From CAYLYM01 sp964387645 (GTDB lineage Bacteria > Calditrichota > Calditrichia > RBG-13-44-9): DNA of 12,185 bases. Position 1 is the stretch's first letter. Every line of letters begins with the position of its first letter. The notes beneath the pieces are model-generated. The model was given only the letters and a program-made list of their open reading frames with translations, was not told the DNA's origin and did not search any database. The position numbers and the translations under genes are program-made. Location of the stretch: positions 1 through 12,185 of the forward strand of contig CAYLYM010000116.1 in NCBI GenBank assembly GCA_964387645.1, written 5' to 3'. Positions 1 through 6,620 of the stretch are shown one piece after another.

Positions 1-86
1 ATGCTGAAGGGATAAAGTTATGGAATGGCTTGGTTTGAAGGGAAAATCGGTTGTAGTATCCTTTTAAATTCCCCCAGAATACCAAT

Positions 87-178
87 TGGCGGAGAGGGAG
101 GGATTCGAACCCTCGGAACCCCGTTAGGGGTTCACGCGATTTCCAGTCGCGCCCGTTCAACCACTCCGGCACCTCTCC
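87..178 (-). tRNA. tRNA-Ser (anticodon GGA), class II with encoded CCA
   Basis: Read on the minus strand this folds as a complete serine tRNA. The acceptor stem is GGAGAGG/CCTCTCC, the anticodon stem is CGCGA/TCGCG around the loop CTGGAAA, the long variable arm has the stem AACCCC/GGGGTT, and the T arm is GAGGG-TTCGAAT-CCCTC. The anticodon GGA lies at 142-144 and reads UCC/UCU. The base after the acceptor stem is G (usual discriminator for tRNA-Ser) and is followed directly by CCA, so the 3' end is encoded in the gene (87-89). It begins 27 nt after the tadA stop on the same strand and may share its transcript. No clear terminator is visible between it and the window edge. Confidence 0.97.
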
Positions 179-205
179 AACTTCCACTATGTAAAAGCCC
201 CAAAC

Positions 206-670
206 TTAATTTGTCTCTCTTAATTTCCGGAAAAAATCCGATAAAATCAACGAACACTTATTTTCTAATATTCCTCTAAACACTTCCACCCGATGGTTTA
301 ATCGGGAATCCTGAACAATATTGTACAGTGTACCACAAGCTCCAGATTTTTCGTCAGAAGCTCCAATCACAAGCTTTGAAATTCGCGCTAAAACGATGGC
401 ACCAGCACACATCGCACAAGGTTCTAACGTTACATACAGAGTTGTGTTCAGAAGCCGTCGAGAACCAAGATACTCCGATGCGGCTGTGATGGCCAGCATT
501 TCTGCATGAGCGGTCGGATCTTGTAAAGTCTCTACAAGATTGTGACCACGTCCAATGATTTTATTTTGATAGACCAGAACGGCACCGACTGGCACCTCGT
601 CTTTTTCGTAGGCTTTTTCGGCTTCGCGAAAAGCCTGCTCCATCCAATAGTCATGATCAAAGTTTAACAT
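206..670 (-). CDS. tadA: tRNA-specific adenosine deaminase TadA
   Basis: TadA deaminates adenosine-34 of tRNA-Arg(ACG) to inosine, so that one tRNA reads CGU, CGC and CGA. The 154-residue product is of normal family length. It has the cytidine/deoxycytidylate deaminase zinc signature: H55-A56-E57 (histidine zinc ligand and proton-shuttling glutamate) and P84-C-A-M-C88 (the two cysteine ligands). The early VPVGAVLV stretch (27-34) is also typical. I chose the ATG at 668-670. The frame also permits a TTG at 674-676, two codons earlier, but that lies in the T-tract of the hairpin upstream. Neither start has a Shine-Dalgarno sequence at normal spacing; the nearest, GGGAG, is 22 nt away and inside the hairpin. 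The gene lies between tRNA-Arg(ACG), its expected substrate, and tRNA-Ser(GGA), all on the same strand. The function is firm; start and translation mode are uncertain. Confidence 0.96.
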   Translation of the reverse strand: MLNFDHDYWMEQAFREAEKAYEKDEVPVGAVLVYQNKIIGRGHNLVETLQDPTAHAEMLAITAASEYLGSRRLLNTTLYVTLEPCAMCAGAIVLARISKLVIGASDEKSGACGTLYNIVQDSRLNHRVEVFRGILENKCSLILSDFFRKLRETN

Positions 671-673
671 AAT

Positions 674-703
674 CAATAAAAAAAGGGAATATCTCCCTTT
701 AAA
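674..703 (-). terminator. Intrinsic terminator after tRNA-Arg, abutting tadA
   Basis: On the minus strand AAAGGGA (694-700) pairs perfectly with TCCCTTT (682-688) across a 5-nt loop, and an unbroken run of T residues follows. The plus-strand side has no T-tract, so it works only on the minus strand. It ends the tRNA-Arg unit and lies only a few bases before the tadA start codon, so tadA expression would need read-through, an unseen promoter or RNA processing here. Confidence 0.75.
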
Positions 704-711
704 GATTAATG

Positions 712-785
712 TGCGCCCGGGAGGAGTCGAACCCCCAACCTTCTGATCCGTAGTCAGACGTTCTATCCAATTGAACTACGGGCGC
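712..785 (-). tRNA. tRNA-Arg (anticodon ACG)
   Basis: The minus strand folds as a standard 74-nt tRNA. The acceptor stem is GCGCCCG/CGGGCGC with discriminator A, the anticodon stem is TCTGA/TCAGA around the loop CTACGGA, and the T arm is GGGGG-TTCGACT-CCTCC with one G-U pair. The anticodon is ACG. In bacteria this is the arginine tRNA whose A34 is converted to inosine by TadA, the gene directly downstream. The bases after the discriminator are CAT, not CCA, so the 3' CCA must be added after transcription, unlike the tRNA-Ser at the other end of the locus. Confidence 0.97.
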
Positions 786-823
786 AATGAATACTTCAAT
801 ATAATCTCCCAATTGCAGCGCAA

Positions 824-852
824 AATATAAACCAGCTATGCCATTAAATCAA
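824..852 (-). promoter_or_regulatory. Sigma70-like promoter for tRNA-Arg(-tadA)
   Basis: On the minus strand TTGATT (847-852) and TATATT (824-829) are separated by exactly 17 nt, a close match to the -35/-10 consensus at ideal spacing. A start near 817 would give a leader of about 30 nt before the tRNA. The site lies entirely in the gap between the nitroreductase stop and the tRNA, so it probably drives the tRNA-Arg unit. It is inferred from sequence only, in AT-rich DNA. Confidence 0.6.
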
Positions 853-859
853 CTCGATT

Positions 860-1441
860 TTATTTTTTATATTCATTAAAGAAAACAATTTCTTGTAAAC
901 TTTTTCGTGGTCTTTCCTTCTGAATTTTGGCGGTAGGATAACCCATAGCTATAATTGATACAAATCGCCAGCTTCTGGGGACGTTAAGTACTTTCGCCCC
1001 TTTTTTGGCATTAAACCAACCTATCCAACAGGTACCCAATCCAAGTTCCTGTGCCTGGAGTACAAGATGTTCACCGGCGATACCAATATCCAGCAAATAA
1101 AATTGGGTTCCCTGAATATTTTTGCCAATACGGTTAGCTAAAATATCCAATTCGGCGAAGATACAAATAAGCACTGGAGCCTTTAAAGCCCAACGGCTGT
1201 AGCGATAAATTCCAGAAAAGGCTTCTTTGCCAAAACTTTCTTTTGTCTCCACATTGTTGAGGATAACAAACCGCCAGGGTTGTACATTCTCTGCAGAAGG
1301 TGCCAGGCGTGCGGCTTCAAGGCAGGTTAAAATTTTCTCCATCTCTACATTCCGGTCACTAAATTGCCTTATACTTCGCCGACTTTTGGTCAGTTCTAAA
1401 AATGATGTCTTTAAAATATTTTCAGTAAAAGATTCTAACAT
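860..1441 (-). CDS. Nitroreductase-family FMN-dependent oxidoreductase
   Basis: The 193-residue protein has the nitroreductase fold signatures in order. RRSIRQF (21-27) is the N-terminal FMN phosphate-contact motif. APSAENVQPWRF (47-58) is the family APS...QPW segment. GIAGEHLVLQAQELGLGTCWIG (120-141) is the helix-turn that packs on the flavin. The C-terminal GYP...RPRKSLQEIV (167-186) is typical of small single-domain members. Such enzymes reduce nitro compounds, quinones or other acceptors with NAD(P)H. The physiological substrate cannot be told from sequence. It starts at an ATG with only a weak AGAAAG upstream. It is followed by the tRNA-Arg promoter and faces away from the long AT-rich spacer. 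No terminator is obvious. Confidence 0.88.
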   Translation of the reverse strand: MLESFTENILKTSFLELTKSRRSIRQFSDRNVEMEKILTCLEAARLAPSAENVQPWRFVILNNVETKESFGKEAFSGIYRYSRWALKAPVLICIFAELDILANRIGKNIQGTQFYLLDIGIAGEHLVLQAQELGLGTCWIGWFNAKKGAKVLNVPRSWRFVSIIAMGYPTAKIQKERPRKSLQEIVFFNEYKK

Positions 1442-2499
1442 ATCTTTCTAACCCATTTAATTAATCCAAAGTTTTCCCTTATTTATTTTAATAAACTTAA
1501 TAATTGAATTTAGATTTACATATCTTACTTAAAAACAATCTTTTTCTTTTACATTTACTTTTCTTGAAAGTTAAATAATTCCATGATCTCTTCAGTAAAA
1601 GTAAAATTCTTGCCTTTTGATCCAAAAATTTCATACTATGTAATTTTTAAACCAATATTTAAAAATCTGTATAAAATTCTCCAAATTTGCGAATGCTATT
1701 TCTCTAACTATTTGTTTTTATTATTATCAATTGCAATGATTTTATTATTGCCACCAATACAGATTTATTATACTATACTTTTCAAATTTCTCTATATTTT
1801 GCTAAATTTATAAAGAAGTAATAAAGAAAAATAATGACTACGACAAAACCTTTTTCTATCACCAACTTATCAAAATCTACTGAAATCATGTCGAACCGAA
1901 AATAAACACCAACAACACCGACTCCTCGATCCAGTAAAACTCTCTATCCAAAAATCTAAATAGAAGCATTTGATTAATCGTATAAAATAAACATTTGCTT
2001 TTCAGAACCCACTATTACTAAATAACTTAAAATTAAAAACCTGACTTAACATTATGCCTGTTTACTCATCCCAAAATAATTTAATCAACAAGAAAAATTA
2101 GAAAAAATACTCCCGAGTATAAAACAGATTATCTTAACTAAATAATAAAGCAGAACAATTGATAAGTATTCATTAAATAACCAAACTGGAGTCTTTTCAT
2201 TATTTAATAGCTCGAGCACTTAAAGTAAAAGCTAAATTATTGAGAATTAAAAAAATATAATATGATAAAGCAATACATTATTGTAATTAGAATAAAAATT
2301 TTGATATATTTTTTTATTAAAGTTAATTTAAATTAATGTTCAAGATGAACAATAAAAATATAATTTATTTCATTATTTTCATATTTAAAAATTTAAGATC
2401 AGAATATATTGAGTATTGTTAAAATTTTCCTAAAACAAAAGGAACAAATAATTTTGATATAGGGTTAAAATTTTTTAATTTAAGAAGTGATTTAAACGT
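1442..2499. other. Gene-poor, extremely AT-rich divergent spacer (~1.06 kb)
   Basis: This separates the nitroreductase gene (minus) from the zinc peptidase gene (plus), so it should hold both promoters. I see no credible coding gene. The 76-codon frame at 1583-1813 is a low-complexity I/L/F/Y/K stretch without a ribosome site. Parts are extreme: 2281-2340 has 5 G/C in 60. A less AT-rich island around 1834-1945 has frames of about 40-53 codons open on both strands but no good start. A short palindrome TTAATTTAAATTAA lies at 2323-2336. Many AT-rich hexamers resemble -10 boxes, so I do not place a promoter. Confidence 0.6.
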
Positions 2500-2506
2500 G
2501 GAGGAG
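2500..2506 (+). promoter_or_regulatory. Strong Shine-Dalgarno that sets the zinc peptidase start
   Basis: GGAGGAG ends six bases before the ATG at 2513. This rules out the in-frame GTG at 2498, which would place the ribosome site inside the coding region, and fixes the start at 2513. Confidence 0.85.
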
Positions 2507-2512
2507 ATAAGT

Positions 2513-3190
2513 ATGTTCTTTTGGGATCCCACAATAGTGATTCTTTTTCCAGCATTAATTTTAGCGATTTATGCTCAATATAAAGTCAGAAATGCATATC
2601 AAAAATATAGTCAAATTTATAACTCACGGGGAATGACTGGATTTCAAGCAGCAACAGAGTTACTACGGATGAATGGAATTTTTGATGTGGATATCGAGGA
2701 AACAGATGGAGTTTTAAGTGATCACTATGATCCCAGAGTAAAAAAAGTTAGACTGTCAAGTTCAAATTTTCGCGGTACTTCTCTTGCATCATTAGCAGTA
2801 GCTGCACACGAGGTAGGTCATGCTATCCAACATCATCATGGTTATTTCCCCTTACAATTACGTCACATGATTTTGCCAATTACCAATTTTGGCTCTTGGC
2901 TGGCTTTCCCACTCTTTTTTATCGGATTCCTTTTCCGCACACCATTTTTAATGGATTTAGGAATCCTATTTTATGCGGGAGTTGTGCTATTCCACCTGGT
3001 CACACTCCCAGTAGAATTTAACGCCAGCAATCGTGCTTTACTTCAGCTCCAATCACATGGTTTTCTGGATGTGAGAGAGGTTAGCGGTGCCAGGAAAGTA
3101 TTGAATGCCGCTGCCTTAACATATGTTGCGGCCACCGCCATGGCCGTTTTACAACTCATTCGTTTATTACTCATCCGGGGTGAAGAATAA
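2513..3190 (+). CDS. YugP-type membrane zinc metallopeptidase
   Basis: The 225-residue protein matches the neutral zinc metallopeptidase family typified by B. subtilis YugP (Pfam Zn_peptidase_2). An N-terminal hydrophobic segment (about 7-23) is followed by the soluble region with DHYDPR (70-75) and the zinc motif H99-E-V-G-H103. Two hydrophobic segments (about 119-142 and 147-166), the family motif LPVEFNAS (165-172), whose E168 is the likely third ligand, and a C-terminal KVLNAAALTYVAA...LLLIR membrane segment (195-222) complete it. It should sit in the inner membrane. The substrate is unknown, as for most of the family. The ATG is set by a strong GGAGGAG. It stands alone, with long spacers on both sides and a perfect palindrome just after the stop. 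Confidence 0.92.
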   Translation: MFFWDPTIVILFPALILAIYAQYKVRNAYQKYSQIYNSRGMTGFQAATELLRMNGIFDVDIEETDGVLSDHYDPRVKKVRLSSSNFRGTSLASLAVAAHEVGHAIQHHHGYFPLQLRHMILPITNFGSWLAFPLFFIGFLFRTPFLMDLGILFYAGVVLFHLVTLPVEFNASNRALLQLQSHGFLDVREVSGARKVLNAAALTYVAATAMAVLQLIRLLLIRGEE

Positions 3191-3451
3191 CAATCTTATT
3201 CTAATAAATTTCGGCAAATTTCAGATATCATCAATCGGATTGATGATATCTGAATAAATTAAAGCTTTAAAATAAAAACATCAAAATATCATTTTTTGCC
3301 CATTGTTATTAATTAGAAATTAATTTAGAAAGGTGGTCGCTGATCTCTCAAAAAATATTTTTTAATAACCACTCACTAATAATATTAAATTCAATAAAAG
3401 AAAATTAATTTAATAAACAATTAATTTAAAAATTCAGGTAAATAATAGAAA
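3191..3451. other. AT-rich spacer upstream of htrA
   Basis: Apart from the palindrome, this spacer contains three copies of AATTAATTTA (3318-3327, 3403-3412, 3419-3428), the last two 16 bp apart and just upstream of the htrA start. A weak AGGT at 3436-3439 is the only Shine-Dalgarno candidate. No coding frame or clear -35/-10 pair stands out. Confidence 0.5.
3220..3254. repeat. Perfect 35-bp palindrome after the zinc peptidase gene
   Basis: TTCAGATATCATCAATC (3220-3236) is repeated exactly inverted at 3238-3254 around a single G. It starts 29 bp after the stop codon. As RNA it would form a very stable hairpin with no mismatches. The plus-strand side is followed by TAAATTAAAG rather than a T-run, so it is not a canonical intrinsic terminator. 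It may still end transcription, protect the 3' end, or bind a dimeric protein. Confidence 0.9.
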
Positions 3452-5086
3452 ATGGAATTAGTCAAAAAAGTTTTCATTGTTATTGCAAGTTTCTTTTTAA
3501 TCGTATTGGTTATTTATATTATTCATATATCACAAAAAGCCCAACAGGAACGAGAACTTCGGATGAGTCAACAAGAAGAATTGGAGATTCCTCCAGATTC
3601 TATTCGACGACCTTTAGAGATAGAACCAGAACCAGGAACTGAAACTGAAGCGGATTCGCAAGAAACTTATTTCGAACCACCGGAAATAATTCCCGATTCC
3701 ATAGAATGGAAAAAATTACCCGAGGAAAAAATACCTGAAATTTCAAGAGCTTTTCCACAAGGCAATCCTAATCCCGTCTTCATAAACGCAGCCAGGAAGA
3801 TTCTTCCTTCTGTTGTGACGATTCACAGTAATATGCTGATTAGTAGCATTCCTGATGATGAAAACCATAAAGAATTTTGGGAAAAATATAATCCAGAAGA
3901 GGAACAATGGTTTCGCAAAGGCTCGGGATCCGGAATTATTATTAGCTCGAACGGATACATTCTAACTAATTATCACGTATTGGAAAATGGATCGGAATAT
4001 AAAGTCATATTATATGACAAAAGGGAGTATCCAGGACGATTTGTCGGAGGCGATCCAAATACAGACATTGCTGTACTTAAAATAGATGCAGAGGATCTCC
4101 CTATCGCTTATATGGGAAACTCAGATAGCGTTCAGATTGGCGAATGGGTAATGGCAGTTGGTAGCCCTTTAAATTTCACATCCACCATCACTGCCGGTAT
4201 TGTCAGTGCTTTAGGTCGTGATATACGAATTATTCAACAGAGATACGGTGTGGAGAATTTTATACAAACCGATGCTGTAATTAATCCAGGAAATAGTGGT
4301 GGGGCGCTGGTGAACTTACGAGGTGAAGTCATTGGCATTAATACTGCCATTGCAACCCGAACCGGACTTTATCAAGGTTACGGTTTCGCCATCCCATCTA
4401 ATTTAGCTATCAAAGTAGTAAATGATATTTTGAAATATGGAGAAGTTCGTCGGGGTTTATTGGGAGTTACAATCGAAAATGTAGACAACCGTATTGCCAG
4501 GGGTGTAGGATTAAATCAGCCAACAGGTGTTTTAATTCAGGGATTGGAGCCGGGTTATCCTGCCGAAAAAGCGGGTCTTAAACCAGGCGATGTCATATTA
4601 AGTGTTGATGGAGATGAAGTCACTTCCGTGAATGATTTGCAAATCAAAATTGCCCAAAGAAGTCCCAACGAAGAGGTTAAACTTAAAGTTTGGCGAGATC
4701 GAAGAACGTTGACATTCAAAGTAAAATTAGGCAAAGCACCAGTAAGTCGTCCAAAACCACCTCTGCTCGAAAAAAAGAACAAAAAAGGATACAAGAATCT
4801 GGGGCTGGAAATCAGAAATCTAACAAATTCTGAAAAAAAGAAATTTGATATAGAGACAGGCATCTTTGTAGAAGCGGTCAAACCGGGAAGCCCTGCATAT
4901 GAAGCAGGAATCTTTCCAGGAGAGATTATCATTTCCATCGATGATAAGAAGATTGATGAGACATCAGATTTCGAAAAAATTATTTCACAATTTAAACAGG
5001 GTGATGTTATCAAATTCGTTTTACGTCGTAGAACCTTCACAGATAAATACACGGATCATATTGCATTTGTTGAAAAAGACAAATAA
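3452..5086 (+). CDS. Membrane-anchored HtrA/Deg-type serine protease, two PDZ domains
   Basis: This is a periplasmic quality-control protease of the HtrA (DegP/DegQ/DegS) family, 544 residues. An uncleaved-looking N-terminal membrane anchor (7-26, after KK) is followed by an acidic, proline-rich linker (about 30-100, many E, D and P). The trypsin-like domain runs from about 105 to 325 with the triad H175 (in TNYHV), D205 (in NTDIAVLK) and S282 (in NPGNSGGAL). PDZ1 covers about 334-426 (GVLIQGLEPGYPAEKAGLKPGD) and PDZ2 about 446-542 (GIFVEAVKPGSPAYEAG). The absence of a signal-peptidase site suggests tethering as in DegS, while two PDZ domains recall DegP/DegQ. The ATG has only a weak ribosome site (AGGT, 12 nt upstream). 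A terminator follows. All catalytic residues are intact, so it should be active. Confidence 0.95.
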   Translation: MELVKKVFIVIASFFLIVLVIYIIHISQKAQQERELRMSQQEELEIPPDSIRRPLEIEPEPGTETEADSQETYFEPPEIIPDSIEWKKLPEEKIPEISRAFPQGNPNPVFINAARKILPSVVTIHSNMLISSIPDDENHKEFWEKYNPEEEQWFRKGSGSGIIISSNGYILTNYHVLENGSEYKVILYDKREYPGRFVGGDPNTDIAVLKIDAEDLPIAYMGNSDSVQIGEWVMAVGSPLNFTSTITAGIVSALGRDIRIIQQRYGVENFIQTDAVINPGNSGGALVNLRGEVIGINTAIATRTGLYQGYGFAIPSNLAIKVVNDILKYGEVRRGLLGVTIENVDNRIARGVGLNQPTGVLIQGLEPGYPAEKAGLKPGDVILSVDGDEVTSVNDLQIKIAQRSPNEEVKLKVWRDRRTLTFKVKLGKAPVSRPKPPLLEKKNKKGYKNLGLEIRNLTNSEKKKFDIETGIFVEAVKPGSPAYEAGIFPGEIIISIDDKKIDETSDFEKIISQFKQGDVIKFVLRRRTFTDKYTDHIAFVEKDK

Positions 5087-5387
5087 GAATAATACTATTC
5101 TACCATTACAAAATAACAGAAGATAGACAAAACCCTGGATTTCAACATCGAGGGCTTTTATTTGTATTCTAAATACCCCAAACCAGTCTCAAAACACTTC
5201 TGGTAAATTTATATATTTAATTATTCCACTCTAATTTTGAATATTTTTACTTCAATCTTTTCTAAAAATAGTTTTTGTTTTCGGCTGTTTTTCTTAAATT
5301 TATTGTAATAAAATAAATCTGGTAGTTTCAAAAAAGTAATACTGTAAAATAACTTTTACAAATTAATCAACCTAAGTGAAATCTTAT
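5087..5387. other. Spacer between htrA and ispD
   Basis: After the htrA terminator, about 220 bp of AT-rich DNA lead to ispD and should hold the promoter of the ispD-ispF-dedA cluster. I see several TAAAAT/TATT-like boxes but no -35/-10 pair good enough to call. A short inverted repeat ACCAG...CTGGT lies near 5180-5205. No coding frame is supported. Confidence 0.45.
5130..5165 (+). terminator. Intrinsic terminator after htrA
   Basis: CCCTGGAT (5133-5140) pairs with ATCGAGGG (5147-5154), with one G-G mismatch and a TTCAAC loop, followed by CTTTTATTTGT. An A-run precedes the stem. It lies about 45 nt after the htrA stop and isolates htrA from the ispD cluster. Confidence 0.75.
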
Positions 5388-6119
5388 ATGGAAAATTTCT
5401 ATTCAGCAATTATCACAGCGGCTGGACAGGGAAAACGCATGGGAAGCGAAACCAAGAAGCAATATTTAAAAATCGGTGGACATTCCATTCTCGCCTGGAC
5501 CTTATGGCGTTTTCACCAAATTGAATGGTTTCGAGAAATTATCTTAGTAGTACCAGAAAACGATAAAAGTTTAGTACAGGAAGAAATTATTTTAAAATAC
5601 CATTTTAAGAAAGTACATAAAATAGTCGAAGGAGGAGAATTGCGCCAAGATTCGGTTTATGCCGGTCTGTCAAAATTAGATCCAGCCAGCGATTATGTTT
5701 TCATTCATGATGCCGTTCGGCCATTTGTTTCCAATAAAATATTTGAAAAATTGAGGAAAATTGTTATTAAAACAAATGCAGTAATTCCTGGCTATCCTTC
5801 TCGCGACACCATAAAAAGAGCAAATGATTCAATAATAATTCATACCGAAGATCGAAAGAATTTATGGTTGGTACAGACGCCTCAGGTATTCCAAACTTCG
5901 CTCATTATACGTGCCTACAAAGAAGCGCAAGAGCGTAATTTTTACGCAACAGATGATGCCGCACTGGTCGAAAGAATGGGATATCCAGTCCATCTGGTTG
6001 AAGGCAGTCCCTATAATATTAAAATTACAACTCCACTGGATCTTCAGATTGCCGAACATCTTCTTCCCTATTATTTTCCCGAAAGCGAAAAATTAAAACA
6101 ACAATTAAAAGATAAATAA
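5388..6119 (+). CDS. ispD: 2-C-methyl-D-erythritol 4-phosphate cytidylyltransferase
   Basis: IspD couples CTP to methylerythritol 4-phosphate, giving CDP-methylerythritol in the MEP isoprenoid pathway. The 243-residue product has the family motifs: nucleotide loop AAGQGKRMG (11-19) with R17, KQYL with K24, LRQDSV (85-90), FIHDAVRP (105-112), TPQVF (164-168), ATDDAALVE (187-195) and the substrate-binding NIKIT (210-214) with K212. These correspond to E. coli R20, K27 and K213. I chose the ATG at 5388, where MENFYSAIITAAG fits the family N-terminus and AAGTGA lies about 8 nt upstream, over the in-frame GTG at 5376. ispF follows 18 nt downstream. It is a stand-alone enzyme, not the IspDF fusion. 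Confidence 0.96.
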   Translation: MENFYSAIITAAGQGKRMGSETKKQYLKIGGHSILAWTLWRFHQIEWFREIILVVPENDKSLVQEEIILKYHFKKVHKIVEGGELRQDSVYAGLSKLDPASDYVFIHDAVRPFVSNKIFEKLRKIVIKTNAVIPGYPSRDTIKRANDSIIIHTEDRKNLWLVQTPQVFQTSLIIRAYKEAQERNFYATDDAALVERMGYPVHLVEGSPYNIKITTPLDLQIAEHLLPYYFPESEKLKQQLKDK

Positions 6120-6137
6120 AAAAACGAAAGTGAGCCA

Positions 6138-6620
6138 ATGAAAGTAGGAATTGGATTTGATGTTCATCCTTTTGCTTCCCAACGGAAACTCATCCTCGGT
6201 GGAATTGAAATTCCCTACGAGAAAGGATTACTGGGGCATTCTGATGCGGATGTTCTTCTTCATGCTATTTGCGACGCCTTCTTAGGAGCGCTGGCTCTGG
6301 GCGACATTGGTCAACATTTTCCGGATTCTAACCCACAATATAAAGATATAGCCTCAACCATCTTGTTGGAAAAAACTTACGATCTCATTCGTCAGAAAGG
6401 TTATGAATTAAACAACCTGGATTGTGTTATAGCTTTAGAGAAGCCTAAAATCCAGCCTTACATTTTAGATATCCGGGAAAAAATATCAAACATTTTATGG
6501 TGCAAATCCGAACAAATTTCAGTTAAAGCCACAACCACTGAAAAGCTTGGTTTCGTAGGCAGGCAAGAAGGAGTAGCCGCAATAGCCATTGTGAGTTTAA
6601 GAAAAAAGAAGAGACTTTAA
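6138..6620 (+). CDS. ispF: 2-C-methyl-D-erythritol 2,4-cyclodiphosphate synthase
   Basis: IspF cyclises CDP-methylerythritol 2-phosphate to the 2,4-cyclodiphosphate, two steps after IspD in the MEP pathway. The 160-residue length is normal. The metal ligands are D8 and H10 (in GFDVHPF) and H42 (in the signature GHSDADVLLHA, 33-43). The C-terminal ATTTEKLGFVGRQEGVAA (131-148) binds the cytidine/diphosphate at the trimer interface. The ATG lies behind AAAGTGAG, 18 nt after the ispD stop, so the two are almost surely co-transcribed. Its stop codon touches the start of the following DedA gene. ispE, the enzyme acting between them, is not in the window. Confidence 0.97.
   Translation: MKVGIGFDVHPFASQRKLILGGIEIPYEKGLLGHSDADVLLHAICDAFLGALALGDIGQHFPDSNPQYKDIASTILLEKTYDLIRQKGYELNNLDCVIALEKPKIQPYILDIREKISNILWCKSEQISVKATTTEKLGFVGRQEGVAAIAIVSLRKKKRL

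Noticed and set aside
1..86. Possible gene end or SRP RNA downstream of tRNA-Ser
   Set aside because: Only 86 bases are available; a few codons ending in TGA at 36-38 on the plus strand are not enough, and the conserved SRP RNA core is not present.
25..279. 84-codon plus-strand frame at the left end
   Set aside because: It runs antisense through the complete tRNA-Ser(GGA) gene and into the 3' end of tadA; its translation resembles the well-known false ORFs over tRNA genes.
1583..1813. 76-codon plus-strand frame of hydrophobic residues in the AT-rich spacer
   Set aside because: There is no ribosome site, the composition is only I/L/F/Y/K as expected from AT-rich DNA, and no family features are seen.
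2498..2512. GTG start five codons upstream for the zinc peptidase
   Set aside because: The GGAGGAG at 2500-2506 lies inside that extension and is ideally spaced for the ATG at 2513.
3333..3372. GTGGT...ACCAC arms around AAAAAATATTTTTT upstream of htrA
   Set aside because: The outer arms are only 5 bp and far apart, and the A/T centre is expected by chance in this spacer.
4555..5052. 165-codon minus-strand frame within htrA
   Set aside because: It is a shadow of the PDZ-coding part of htrA, whose reading frame has clear domain motifs throughout.
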